Shown piece after piece: positions 26,851 to 35,491 of a DNA stretch of 64,000 nt (positions within the stretch are counted from its first letter, which is position 1; each line of letters opens with the position of its first letter). The position numbers and the translations under genes are program-made. The notes under the pieces were generated by a model. It saw only the letters and a list, made by a program, of their open reading frames with translations. It was not told the origin of the DNA and made no database searches. Source of the DNA: JAVBME01 sp031552765 (GTDB taxonomy: Bacteria; Bacillota; Negativicutes; Acidaminococcales; JAISLQ01); the NCBI GenBank assembly GCA_031552765.1, contig JAVBME010000008.1:186001-250000 (forward strand), written 5' to 3'.

Positions 26851-26901
26851 AAAATTTCCTCTTTCCAAAATTCAGCCCATATTTTATATGCTATTCAATA
26901 A

Positions 26902-26929
26902 GTTATAACACAAATATAAATTTTGGCAA
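26902..26929 (-). promoter_or_regulatory. Candidate promoter for dprA-topA-trmFO
   Basis: On the minus strand TTGCCA (26924-26929), 16 bases, TATAAC (26902-26907), in the AT-rich gap upstream of dprA. It is inferred from sequence. Confidence 0.45.
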
Positions 26930-26962
26930 TAAAAAATTTCAAATAAAGCTGTCTGTTGAAAC

Positions 26963-28066
26963 TTACCAGTTGAGGTAATCTTTTACCTGTTTTACTATTT
27001 TATCCGCCGCTTTTAAAGCGTTTTCCTGCACTTTAGCTTTCGGCACAGCGCCTGCCGCAATATCTTCAAGACGCAAGCAGACGTCATGCACGCGATCCGC
27101 GCAAAACGCCAATTTTTTGGCAAATAGATACCTGGCGTTGATTATCTCCTGGCCGGGCAACGGCCTGTATATAATTAAAGGCAAGCCGCAGGCAAGAGCC
27201 TCGGTAGCTGTAACGCCTCCAGCTTTTGACACGACCACATCAGCCGCTTTCATATAGTCGGCAATATTATCGATATAACCTAGCGCCATCAGGCCAGGCG
27301 CTTGCATTTTGAACAGATCTTTTTCCAATTTTTCATTTCTTCCGCATATCGCTACAAAGAAAACCTTTTTCTTTCTTTCTTGTTTATGCCAGGCGTCCAA
27401 TATCTCCGCCATCGGCAAAAGCCCCTCTCCACCGCCGGTCAACAAGCAAATAGTACCGTCCTGCGGTAACCCGAGCTGCTTACGCAGTTTTTCCCTGTCA
27501 TCCGCATGGCAAAACTGGCTGCGTACGGGAATACCAAGCGGCCATATTTCCTGCCCATTTTCAATGTCATTTTCATAACCGGCCAATATTTCCCTGTCCG
27601 GCACCACGTAAGCGTTTATTTCCTTATATATCCACCATTTGTGCATGGCATAATCTGTAACAATGCCGATAAGCGGCAGCTGTTTGCCGTATTTTTTCTT
27701 GTAAAGCGCTATTATGCCTGCCGGAGTTACATGCGTGGCAATAACAACGTCAGGCCGGCATTTTTCTATAAATTTGTTTGCCCCCAGTGCAAACAGCCAG
27801 TTGACAAAACCGCGCAACCCTAACGAACCCTGGTTATCGCCCCATTTATACAAAAACGCGTATCCATTCGGATAGATACGCAAAAGTAACAAATAAGAAT
27901 TCAAAAGCAGTTTGCTGGCCCAGCCCGGAAAAAACTCAAATATCCCAGCGACTTTTACTTCCACCCCGTCTTCTTTGCTAAAAGCCTGGGCGACGGCATT
28001 GGCAGCCTGCACGTGTCCGGAACCGATCGGCGCCGACAGAACGAGAACCACTTTTTTGTTGTCCAT
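26963..28066 (-). CDS. MGDG synthase-type glycosyltransferase (GT28)
   Basis: The 367-aa protein belongs to the diacylglycerol/undecaprenyl glycosyltransferase family (MGDG synthase, UgtP, MurG-like GT-B fold). The N-terminal part has VVLVLSAPIGSGHVQAANAVAQAF, typical of MGDG_synth. The C-terminal part has CLLTGGGEGLLPMAEIL and the sugar-nucleotide site VVSKAGGVTATEALACGLPLIIY. It probably glycosylates a membrane lipid at the cytoplasmic face; the sugar cannot be told. Start ATG at 28066 is chosen because MDNKKVVLVLS aligns with the family start. Confidence 0.85.
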   Translation of the reverse strand: MDNKKVVLVLSAPIGSGHVQAANAVAQAFSKEDGVEVKVAGIFEFFPGWASKLLLNSYLLLLRIYPNGYAFLYKWGDNQGSLGLRGFVNWLFALGANKFIEKCRPDVVIATHVTPAGIIALYKKKYGKQLPLIGIVTDYAMHKWWIYKEINAYVVPDREILAGYENDIENGQEIWPLGIPVRSQFCHADDREKLRKQLGLPQDGTICLLTGGGEGLLPMAEILDAWHKQERKKKVFFVAICGRNEKLEKDLFKMQAPGLMALGYIDNIADYMKAADVVVSKAGGVTATEALACGLPLIIYRPLPGQEIINARYLFAKKLAFCADRVHDVCLRLEDIAAGAVPKAKVQENALKAADKIVKQVKDYLNW

Positions 28067-28118
28067 ATGGTGTGTCACAGCCCCCTTACCCACTGCCATA
28101 CCTTCTTTTTCTTCACTA

Positions 28119-28148
28119 TTGCTAATAACAACGTTTATATTGTATCAT
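28119..28148 (+). promoter_or_regulatory. Candidate promoter for the nicotinate phosphoribosyltransferase gene
   Basis: TTGCTA (28119-28124), 18 bases, TATCAT (28143-28148), ending 39 bp before the start codon. Modest match, sequence only. Confidence 0.4.
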
Positions 28149-28186
28149 ACTTGGTAAATGAGCATAGCTTTTTTTATAAGGAGGAC

Positions 28187-29236
28187 ATGATGCGCCAAAG
28201 ATTGCCTGTAGAAGCTTTTGACATACCAGTAGACACGATAAAGAGCGGTTTTTATACCGACGCCTATTTCCTGCGCACCGAAGAAATACTGAACGCCGCA
28301 AACCATCATCCCAAAGTGCTCATGCAAGTGTTTCAACGCGAACACAGCGTACTTTGCGGTATTGACGAAAGTATCGCCCTTTTGAAAACCTGCTCGAAAA
28401 AGCCGGTAAAAATCATGGCTTTACATGATGGCGACGAAATCTCCCCATGGGAAACCGTAATGACAATAGAAGGCGACCTTGCTGATTTTACTTATCTGGA
28501 AACTTTATATCTTGGCGTTCTGGCCCGCCAGAGCAAGATCGCCACCAACGTCCGGGCAGCCGTGCAAGCCGCCAGAGGCAAAAGCGTCCTGTTTTTTGGC
28601 GCGCGCTATGACCATTATACGATGCAAAAAGGCGACGGCCATGCTATAAATATTGGCGGCAACATCGGCGTTTCTACCGACGCCAACGGTCATTTCAGCG
28701 GAAAAAAAGGCCTTGGCACCATTCCCCACGCTCTTATCGCCACTTTTGGCGGCGACACTCTGGCAGCGACACTGGCTTTTGATAAACACATATCGCCTGC
28801 CATCAACAGGGTCGCTTTGGTAGATTTTGACAACGACTGCGTTGGCGCATCCCTGGCGGTAGCCAGAAAACTTGGCTCCAAGCTGTTTGCCGTGCGTCTC
28901 GATACTTCCAACAACCTTGTAGATAAATCAGTCATCCCACAAATGGGCCTGTTCCCCCCGACCGGTGTTTGCCGGGAACTGGTGGCCAATGTGCGGGCGG
29001 CACTGGATAACGAGGGTTTTAACCATGTGAAAATCATGGTTTCCGGCGGATTCAACGCCAATAAAATCACCGAATTTGAAAAGCAAAACACCCCTGTGGA
29101 TATTTATGCAGTAGGCAGCGCTTTTTATGACGGCAGTATAAACTTCACGGCCGACATAGTTTTAGTAGACGGCAAGCCTTGTGCAAAAACCGGACGCATG
29201 TTCTTACCCAATGCGCGTCTCAATGCAGTTGAATAA
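28187..29236 (+). CDS. Nicotinate phosphoribosyltransferase family protein
   Basis: This enzyme makes nicotinate mononucleotide from nicotinate and PRPP in NAD salvage. The 349-aa protein matches the short bacterial/archaeal NAPRTase form: TIEGDLADFTYLETLYLGVLARQS, FFGARYDHYTMQKGDGHA, HALIATFGGDTLAA, the phosphate-binding FAVRLDTSNN and IMVSGGFNANKI. Start ATG at 28187 or 28190, both just after AAGGAGG. The + strand frame is open further upstream but has no ribosome binding site there. The substrate could also be another pyridine; nicotinate is the family default. Confidence 0.88.
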   Translation: MMRQRLPVEAFDIPVDTIKSGFYTDAYFLRTEEILNAANHHPKVLMQVFQREHSVLCGIDESIALLKTCSKKPVKIMALHDGDEISPWETVMTIEGDLADFTYLETLYLGVLARQSKIATNVRAAVQAARGKSVLFFGARYDHYTMQKGDGHAINIGGNIGVSTDANGHFSGKKGLGTIPHALIATFGGDTLAATLAFDKHISPAINRVALVDFDNDCVGASLAVARKLGSKLFAVRLDTSNNLVDKSVIPQMGLFPPTGVCRELVANVRAALDNEGFNHVKIMVSGGFNANKITEFEKQNTPVDIYAVGSAFYDGSINFTADIVLVDGKPCAKTGRMFLPNARLNAVE

Positions 29237-29246
29237 ATTTTAACCA

Positions 29247-29275
29247 TTGACATAATATTGTTTTTATATTACATT
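29247..29275 (+). promoter_or_regulatory. Promoter for the acetate/succinate channel gene
   Basis: A consensus TTGACA (29247-29252), 17 bases, TACATT (29270-29275), in an AT-rich gap. It lets the downstream channel gene be expressed apart from the phosphoribosyltransferase gene. Confidence 0.55.
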
Positions 29276-29323
29276 ATTTGAAGTATATGCTCTCATATTT
29301 ATTAATTTTTAAGGAGGAAAAAA

Positions 29324-29941
29324 ATGAGTAACTCCAACGATTGCAAAGTGCAAATAGTGGTGGCTGATCCATCAGCCGTAGGACTGTTGGGGCTCGCCGT
29401 AGTCACCGCTGTTGCCGCATCGCAAAAACTCGGGCTAACTACAGGACTTTCCTGGGTCATTCCCTGGGCGATCTTTCTCGGCGCTTTGGCGCAACTAATG
29501 GCGGCAATTTATGATTTTAACCACAACAATGTCTTCGGTGCATCCATCTTTGGCGCTTTTGGTTTTTTCTGGCTGGGCGTAGCTGCCAGCTGGATGTTTA
29601 AGCTGGGTGTTTTTGGCCCTGCCCTTACCGTAGTAGACGGTAAGCAGATAGGTTTTGCTTTCCTTGTTTATTTGCTCTACGCTCTGGCTGGGACAATAGC
29701 TGCTACCGAAACCAATAAAGCAATTTTTTATGATATGGTCGTTATCGACTTTCTGCTTCTCGGACTTACGGTTGACGCCCTTGGCGGCGGAGTACACTGG
29801 GCGCACAGCTTGGCCGCTTATTCTGAAGCTGTCGTTGCCGCTATTTCCACATATGCCGCCTGCGCGACTTTCCTTAATAAGTTCTTCAACCGCTCTTTCT
29901 GGCCGCTCGGCACACCATTGGGAATATTCAAAAAAGGCTAA
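29324..29941 (+). CDS. SatP/YaaH (GPR1/FUN34) family acetate-succinate channel
   Basis: A 205-aa membrane protein with six hydrophobic helices. The DPSAVGLLGLAVVTAV near the N-terminus corresponds to the NPAPLGL motif of the acetate uptake transporter family; FNHNNVFGASIFGAFGFFWL is also family-like. Members carry acetate or succinate in symport with protons. The AAGGAGG ribosome binding site is strong, and the gene ends at a clear terminator, so it is likely monocistronic. The Asn-to-Asp and Pro-to-Ser changes in the motif mean the substrate is not certain. Confidence 0.88.
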   Translation: MSNSNDCKVQIVVADPSAVGLLGLAVVTAVAASQKLGLTTGLSWVIPWAIFLGALAQLMAAIYDFNHNNVFGASIFGAFGFFWLGVAASWMFKLGVFGPALTVVDGKQIGFAFLVYLLYALAGTIAATETNKAIFYDMVVIDFLLLGLTVDALGGGVHWAHSLAAYSEAVVAAISTYAACATFLNKFFNRSFWPLGTPLGIFKKG

Positions 29942-29951
29942 AATAACTTTT

Positions 29952-29980
29952 AAAAACCGCTCTTTTAAGAGCGGTTTTTT
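29952..29980 (+). terminator. Intrinsic terminator after the SatP-type gene
   Basis: A GC-centred stem (ACCGCTCTT paired with AAGAGCGGT, extended by A/T pairs) with a 2-base loop and a T run; 11 bp after the stop codon. The flanking A run makes it potentially bidirectional. Confidence 0.9.
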
Positions 29981-30062
29981 TATGCATGCATGCATGCTTT
30001 ATTTTGTCAATATAGTAATATATAATGAATTTAATGAAACATGTAAAACCGGGAGGGGTATT

Positions 30063-30884
30063 ATGCCTGCAAAAACAAACCCTATTGGAGTATTCGACTC
30101 TGGTGTCGGCGGACTAACTGTTTTAAAGGAACTACTGGATATCATGCCAGGTGAAGACTTTGTTTACTTCGGCGATACGGCGCGTGTTCCCTACGGTCCG
30201 CGGACGCCTGAGGAAATACGGAAATTTACCCGTCAAATCCTGCGGTTTTTAGCAGAACAGAAAGTGAAGCTTGCTGTAATTGCCTGCAATACCATAACGT
30301 TTAATATTATAGCGGCTGATGTTGCCGATTGCCCATTTCCCGTGATCGGTATGAACGACAGTGTTAAAGCGGCCCTCTCGGTGAGCAAAGCAAAACGCGT
30401 AGGCGTGATTGCCACTCAGGCGACTGTTTCCAGTGCAAAACATGTGGAATCAGGAAAAAATATCGACCCGGAAGCTAAAGTGTATTTACAGGCTTGTCCC
30501 GAATTTGTGCCAATAATAGAGCGAGGGATATTCGACGGGCCGGAGATAGAAGCTGCTGTTAAAGAGTATTTACGCCCTCTGCAAGATGTTAAAATAGATG
30601 CGCTCATCCTGGCCTGCACCCACTACCCTTTAGTTGCGCCGCTAGTCGGCCGGCTTATGGGACCAACAGTAAATATTATTAACCCGGCGCGGGAAACGGC
30701 TCTGGACGCCCAGCGCCTCTTAGTGGAAAAAGATTTGCTCAACCCGGCAAAAGAAGCCGGCAAGCTGCGCATAGTTTTTTCCTCAGTATCACCGGAAACA
30801 GAAAACCTGGCCAAGGTTTTTCTACAGCGAGCATTGCCGCAATTAGAAGTAAAAGATGTATCAAGTTATTTTTATTGTATTTGA
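30063..30884 (+). CDS. murI: Glutamate racemase
   Basis: MurI supplies D-glutamate for peptidoglycan. The 273-aa protein shows PIGVFDSGVGGLTVLKEL, YFGDTARVPYG, and the two catalytic cysteines, Cys75 (VIACNTITFN) and Cys185 (ILACTHYPLV). The start is ATG at 30063, 7 bases after GGGAGG; the open frame extends further upstream without a start signal. It converges with the permease gene, only 2 bp apart, so transcripts may overlap antisense. Confidence 0.96.
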   Translation: MPAKTNPIGVFDSGVGGLTVLKELLDIMPGEDFVYFGDTARVPYGPRTPEEIRKFTRQILRFLAEQKVKLAVIACNTITFNIIAADVADCPFPVIGMNDSVKAALSVSKAKRVGVIATQATVSSAKHVESGKNIDPEAKVYLQACPEFVPIIERGIFDGPEIEAAVKEYLRPLQDVKIDALILACTHYPLVAPLVGRLMGPTVNIINPARETALDAQRLLVEKDLLNPAKEAGKLRIVFSSVSPETENLAKVFLQRALPQLEVKDVSSYFYCI

Positions 30885-30886
30885 TT

Positions 30887-32200
30887 TTATGCCAGGACGT
30901 ACGCGTAAAAGATAAGTGCGCACGTATGAGCGATGGCGACAACAAAACCATTGCGGATGAGCGCCTTGATATCGGATGACTGGGCAAAACCCATGGAGCT
31001 AAACATATTGGCGCCCGGGTAGATAAAGTTCGTTACCCTTGTCGCGATAATCAGTGCAACCGACCAGGCAACCATCGATACGTTATTTTGTTTTAGCATA
31101 TCGGCAAACATACTGTGCAGCATTTTCAATTCCGCAACAGTCGCGCCGGAAATACCAAAAGCGCCAATCAGGCCGCCGGAAATTATAACGCTGGCCTTGC
31201 CGCCAACATCAACCAGCGGCTGCAATAACACGGTCAAGGCCTTAAACCCGCCACCGCCTTCAATTATACCGATAAAGGGGTCTAGAATGAGGAACAAAAG
31301 AAATAGTCCGACATTACCCGCCATGCCTTTGATGACATGTTTGCAGATAGTGTCAAGATTAAGGCCGCCGGCAAATCCCGTGGCCATAGACAGGCCAAGC
31401 ATTATTATGACGACAAAAGAAGTCCCGGCCCCTTTAAACAAGCCATAAACTATAGCTGCAATAAAAAGTACGGAAAATACCGCAGTGGCTCTCGAGCTTT
31501 CCTTAGTGGGAACAAAGCGCTCTATTTCATCGCTTTGCTCCGGGTAGGGGTTTGTCTTTTCAGTATCTCTTTGGATGCGCTGCATGTTGATCCAGGTGAT
31601 GATAAGAGTGATGGTTGCTATCGGCAAAGCGGCGTAAAAGAGCATCGTGCCGTAAGTAAGTCCGGTCAAACCCAGCAATGTGACTACAGGAGGAGTAAAG
31701 GGGCCGACGATCAGCGCCTCTTCACCGACAGCATGGAAAATCACGCCCATAGTGCTGCGCGACAGTCCGACCGAGGCGGCGACAGGTATGACGATAGGCG
31801 CCAAAATAGCGTTTCCGCCAGCCATGGTGCCTAAAAGCCCTACTATTATAAAGCATGATATGGAAATGCCCAGCATGGCTTTTTTTTGCGTATCGATGCC
31901 GATGCCGTAAATTATCTTGTGCACCAGTGTATGGCTTACTTTCGTGGCCGTCATTACTTCGCCCAGCCCACGGCCCAGCATGATTATCAAGCCAACGACC
32001 GCTAGGAAAGAGCTCATGGCTTTGACAAGCATATTGCCTAAGCCGACGATACCTATACCCGAAATCGCCGCACCGACGATAATGCAAATGATTGTAGCCG
32101 GTAGAGGTTCCATATCGCGGAAAACCAGAAAGATATAAAGAATCAAGGGAAATAACGCCAGTAAACCCCACCAAACATTGAAAGTCCCTGCAGCAGGCAT
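30887..32200 (-). CDS. Ion-transporter superfamily permease (GntP/NhaC-like)
   Basis: A ~437-aa integral membrane protein with about 11-12 hydrophobic helices, two symmetrical halves and a hydrophilic loop near 215-240. Segments such as GLLGTMAGGNAILAPIVIPVAASVGLSRS and FGISGATVAELKMLHSMFADML are reminiscent of the IT superfamily (organic-acid or Na+/H+ carriers), but I cannot name the substrate. The start ATG at 32200 is 8 bases from GGGAG. It follows the deacylase gene by 59 bp and probably shares its transcript, so it could import the deacylase substrate or export its acid product. Confidence 0.7.
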   Translation of the reverse strand: MPAAGTFNVWWGLLALFPLILYIFLVFRDMEPLPATIICIIVGAAISGIGIVGLGNMLVKAMSSFLAVVGLIIMLGRGLGEVMTATKVSHTLVHKIIYGIGIDTQKKAMLGISISCFIIVGLLGTMAGGNAILAPIVIPVAASVGLSRSTMGVIFHAVGEEALIVGPFTPPVVTLLGLTGLTYGTMLFYAALPIATITLIITWINMQRIQRDTEKTNPYPEQSDEIERFVPTKESSRATAVFSVLFIAAIVYGLFKGAGTSFVVIIMLGLSMATGFAGGLNLDTICKHVIKGMAGNVGLFLLFLILDPFIGIIEGGGGFKALTVLLQPLVDVGGKASVIISGGLIGAFGISGATVAELKMLHSMFADMLKQNNVSMVAWSVALIIATRVTNFIYPGANMFSSMGFAQSSDIKALIRNGFVVAIAHTCALIFYAYVLA

Positions 32201-32259
32201 TTTCACCACTCCCTGTATACAATTTTTTTCTACTGTGATTATTTACTGAATAATTGGGT

Positions 32260-33855
32260 TCAATTTTTTCGTAGTATTCTGCCGTGAAATTCCCTCGTCA
32301 TCTCCCCTTTCTTTACTGCAAACCCACCATTTACCAGTACATATTCCACACCTTTAGCATATTGATGCGGTTGGCTAAAAGTAGCCATATCCTGCATTGT
32401 GGACAAATTGAAAACGGCTATATCTGCGGCCTTGCCCACCGCCAGTACGCCGCGGTCATCCATGCCCAGGCGGGCCGCCGGCAATCCTGTCATCTTATAA
32501 ATAGCTTTTTCCAATGTTAAGAGGCCTCTGTCGCGCACATATTCCCCGAGTACTTTTGGGAATGTGCCGTAACAACGCGGATGGCAGGAAGAGTGCGCCG
32601 CTTCTTCAATATCCATGCCGCGACCGTCGGAACCTACGCAGACTATGTCGCTGGTGATGATCGCGTCTATATCGTCAGTGGAAATGGAAAAATAGACTGC
32701 ATGTACCACGCCTTTTTGTTCGGCAAGAAGGCGTATAACCGCCAGATCGGCCGGCATATCCCAGGCTTTGGCGATTTCGTCCATCTTTTTGCCAATAAAT
32801 CCTTCTTTGTCTTCCAGCATGTTGGTTATGAGTATACGCTCCGGGCCGCCGCGGACGGCCATTTCTTTATTAAGATCGGCCAGCAGCCTTTCCCGGCAGC
32901 TCATATCGCCAAGACGTTCCAGCATAGCGCTCACGCCGCCGGCATGGCTCCAGCCCGGCAAAAGAACGGATAAGCCGGTAGCGGAAGCCTCGTACGGGTA
33001 TTGGTCGGCGGTCACGTCCACTCCTTCGGCGCGCGCCTTGATTATATTATCCAGCGCTTTCTTGCCCTTGCCCCAGTTGGGCACGCCGATGGCTTTCAGA
33101 TGGGAAACCTGTACTTTAGCGCCGCTTCGCCTGCCTACCTCGATCGTCTCGTCAACAGCTTCGAGAAGTGTAGTGCTCTCGCCGCGTACATGCGTTGTAT
33201 ATAAGCCGCCGTATTTTGCCAACACTTTGCAAAGCGCGGTAAATTCATCTACGTCAGCAAAACTGCCGGGCGGGTATATAAGGCCGCTAGACAAACCCCA
33301 GGCGCCCTCTTGCATCTGTTTTTCCAGCAAAAGACCCAGATTTTCCAACTCCTGCGCCGTAGCCTGTCTGTCTTCATAGCCGACGACTGCTATGCGTAAA
33401 GATCCGTGACCAACCAAAGGCGCCAGGTTCACGCCAATAGGATGACGGTCAAAATACGCGGCAAAATCGGCAAAATTTTGATGGCACATCACGCCTTCCG
33501 GCCCCGACATAAAATCATGCAGAGACATGAAACGCAGCAATTCTTCTTTATCTTTGGCTTCAGGGCCGGCCGGGAAATTGCCCAGCCCGCAACTGCCTGT
33601 TATTTCGGTAGTTATGCCTTGCATGACCCTGCTGCCGGATGACGGGTATTTATAAATAGTAGCGTCGGTATGAGTGTGTATATCAATAAAACCGGGCGAT
33701 ACTACTAAGCCTGATGCATCTATTATTTCTCCCTCTTCCGGCAAATCCTTACCGATTTGCGCAATACGACCCTTTTCTACCACCAGGTCGAGTTCTTGGG
33801 GTTTTTGTCCTGTTCCGTCGACTAAAGTACCGCCTTTGATTAATATCTTGCCCAA
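32260..33855 (-). CDS. N-acyl-D-amino-acid deacylase (D-aminoacylase)
   Basis: The 531-aa amidohydrolase removes the acyl group from N-acyl-D-amino acids. Visible are the N-terminal beta sandwich (KGGTLVDGTGQKPQELDLVVEKGRIAQIG), the metal motif His60/His62 in GFIDIHTHTDATI, the family Cys in ITGSCGLGNFP, TTHVRGE, QVSHLKA, and the Asp in VCVGSDGRGM. This combination is the D-aminoacylase subgroup rather than dihydroorotase. It has its own promoter 49 bp upstream and is followed by a permease gene. The exact amino acid preference cannot be told. Confidence 0.88.
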   Translation of the reverse strand: MGKILIKGGTLVDGTGQKPQELDLVVEKGRIAQIGKDLPEEGEIIDASGLVVSPGFIDIHTHTDATIYKYPSSGSRVMQGITTEITGSCGLGNFPAGPEAKDKEELLRFMSLHDFMSGPEGVMCHQNFADFAAYFDRHPIGVNLAPLVGHGSLRIAVVGYEDRQATAQELENLGLLLEKQMQEGAWGLSSGLIYPPGSFADVDEFTALCKVLAKYGGLYTTHVRGESTTLLEAVDETIEVGRRSGAKVQVSHLKAIGVPNWGKGKKALDNIIKARAEGVDVTADQYPYEASATGLSVLLPGWSHAGGVSAMLERLGDMSCRERLLADLNKEMAVRGGPERILITNMLEDKEGFIGKKMDEIAKAWDMPADLAVIRLLAEQKGVVHAVYFSISTDDIDAIITSDIVCVGSDGRGMDIEEAAHSSCHPRCYGTFPKVLGEYVRDRGLLTLEKAIYKMTGLPAARLGMDDRGVLAVGKAADIAVFNLSTMQDMATFSQPHQYAKGVEYVLVNGGFAVKKGEMTREFHGRILRKN

Positions 33856-33903
33856 AATATTCTCCCCCTTTCGTTTATAAAACTTACTTTATTTTGTGTT
33901 TAT

Positions 33904-33932
33904 ATTATATCTTTCCACTTTTTATTAGTCAA
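33904..33932 (-). promoter_or_regulatory. Promoter for the D-aminoacylase unit
   Basis: On the minus strand, TTGACT (33927-33932), exactly 17 bases, then TATAAT (33904-33909): 11 of 12 consensus bases. It lies 49 bp before the deacylase start. Confidence 0.7.
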
Positions 33933-33967
33933 AATATTCTTGTTTTTAAAAACGCTGAAAAAATAAG

Positions 33968-33995
33968 GTCAGGACCGCCCGTAAAACGGGCGGCT
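33968..33995. repeat. Solo copy of a 28-base palindromic repeat
   Basis: An 8-bp stem (CCGCCCGT/ACGGGCGG) with a 3-base loop, flanked by GTCAGGA and CT. The whole 28 bases are identical to 36821-36848 beside the IS200-type element. The following bases (GGCTCAAGCCACAAA) also occur at 37388-37402. It looks like a stray IS200/IS605 terminal hairpin or a REP-like element with no transposase gene next to it. Confidence 0.7.
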
Positions 33996-34010
33996 CAAGC
34001 CACAAAACGC

Positions 34011-34037
34011 AAAAAAGCCGGGTTCCCCCGGCTTTTT
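34011..34037 (-). terminator. Bidirectional-looking intrinsic terminator after the YfcC-type gene
   Basis: The stem GCCGGG/CCCGGC is extended by A/T pairs to 11 bp with a 4-base loop, and has T runs on both strands. It lies 33 bp beyond the stop of the carrier gene and would end the M20-carrier transcript before the deacylase promoter. Confidence 0.85.
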
Positions 34038-34069
34038 AAAATAACGGTTTATACGTTTTTGCTAAAAGT

Positions 34070-35467
34070 TTACGCCGGCCCCCACTTCATTATCTGCAAT
34101 ACGGTTACCGCCACAAAAGCAAGCACCAGCTGCACGATCAGAAAAGGCGCGAACCATTTTACATATTTGTCGTATGGTATCTTGGAAATGCCCAGACAGC
34201 CCATAAGTACTCCGGCCGTCGGCATGATGCAGTTGGTAAAGCCGTCGCCAAACTGAAACGCCTGTGTGGCCACCTGGCGGGTAATTCCTGTAAGGTCGGC
34301 CAGCGGCACCATGATAGGCATGACTGTCACCGCCTGGCCGGAGCCGGAGGGAATAAAGAAGTTTATCAGCACATTGGCCGCCAGCATCATATTGGCGCCC
34401 AGCACCGGCCCAACATAAGCAATAGGCAACGAGAGGTAGTAAACAAAAGTATCGATTATCTTGCCGTCTGTCATTACAACCGAAATTGCCCGCGCCATGC
34501 CTATGACAAATGCCGCGTACACCATATTGCCACAGCCCCTGACAAAGGAATTGGCTGTACCGGTCACGCCCAGGCCGCCAACTATGCCGCCCAGCACCGC
34601 CATTACGACAAACACGAAAGAATACTGGCTTATGCCCCATTTAAGTTTAAGCGAACCGTAAATAATAGCGGCAAAACCTATAAATGCTATCAACAGGCAG
34701 ACCGCCTGTCTCCATGTAAGTTTTTCATCCGTGGAATTTTCTATGTTTTGCGTTTCCAGCGCCTTGTCCGGGCTGTAGGTCAAACTTTGTGTCGGGTCTG
34801 CTTTTATTTTTTTGCAATAAAGCGCAATCAAGCCGAATGAGAGCGCCAGGTTTACGATATGGAAAAGCACCCGTACTTCCATACCGGAAAAAAGCGGCAG
34901 TTGCGCTATGTTATGAGCTATGCCGACAGTGAACACATTGCCCCAACCGACATTAAAGCCCGCGTAAGAGCCCAGATAGATCATGCCAAACCCCACTACC
35001 TCGTCATAACCAAGGCTTCTTGAGAGCATTATTCCTATAGGCATAAGGGCTACTACCGGGTTGGCGAAAACACCGGTGGCGCCGCCAATAGACATTATAC
35101 CCATAACGATGGCGACAGCGTATAGTTCTTTACCTGCCAGGCCTTTTACCACTTTGCCCAGGCCGACGCGTATACAGCCGGTCTTTTCCAGCACCTCAAT
35201 AGCCGCGCCGCATAAAAAGACCATGAATATCATGACATGCGACTGTTCCCAGCCTTTGACGACAGCGTTAAATACATCCCAAAACCCCTGGGGCTTTGAT
35301 GCTACGACGTGGTACGAGCCGGCTACAACTTTAGTTACAGTTCCTTCTTTGATTCTGGTAAATTCGCCGGCCGGCACCAGCCATGTGAGAATGGCCATAG
35401 CGGCCGCCATAATGAACATAAGTGCAAATACATGCGGAAATTGGAACCCCTTTTTTTTCTCTGTCAT
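34070..35467 (-). CDS. YfcC/DcuC-type carrier (C4-dicarboxylate or amino acid exchanger family)
   Basis: A 465-aa polytopic membrane protein of the YfcC/ArcD-like branch of the DcuC family. The N-terminal helix is followed by WLVPAGEFTRIKEGTV, a family hallmark; NFFIPSGSGQAVTVMPIMVPLADL and FGDGFTNCIMPTAGVLMGCLG near the C-terminus form the re-entrant substrate region. Members move arginine/ornithine, short peptides or dicarboxylates. It follows the M20 amidohydrolase gene by 24 bp, so it most likely carries that enzyme's substrate or product. Confidence 0.85.
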   Translation of the reverse strand: MTEKKKGFQFPHVFALMFIMAAAMAILTWLVPAGEFTRIKEGTVTKVVAGSYHVVASKPQGFWDVFNAVVKGWEQSHVMIFMVFLCGAAIEVLEKTGCIRVGLGKVVKGLAGKELYAVAIVMGIMSIGGATGVFANPVVALMPIGIMLSRSLGYDEVVGFGMIYLGSYAGFNVGWGNVFTVGIAHNIAQLPLFSGMEVRVLFHIVNLALSFGLIALYCKKIKADPTQSLTYSPDKALETQNIENSTDEKLTWRQAVCLLIAFIGFAAIIYGSLKLKWGISQYSFVFVVMAVLGGIVGGLGVTGTANSFVRGCGNMVYAAFVIGMARAISVVMTDGKIIDTFVYYLSLPIAYVGPVLGANMMLAANVLINFFIPSGSGQAVTVMPIMVPLADLTGITRQVATQAFQFGDGFTNCIMPTAGVLMGCLGISKIPYDKYVKWFAPFLIVQLVLAFVAVTVLQIMKWGPA

Positions 35468-35491
35468 GCGAATGCTCCTTTACGATTTAAA

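Noticed and set aside
28013..28186. Upstream extension of the nicotinate phosphoribosyltransferase frame
   Set aside because: The extra 58 codons overlap the divergent glycosyltransferase start, lack a ribosome binding site, and are not like the family; AAGGAGG precedes the ATG at 28187.
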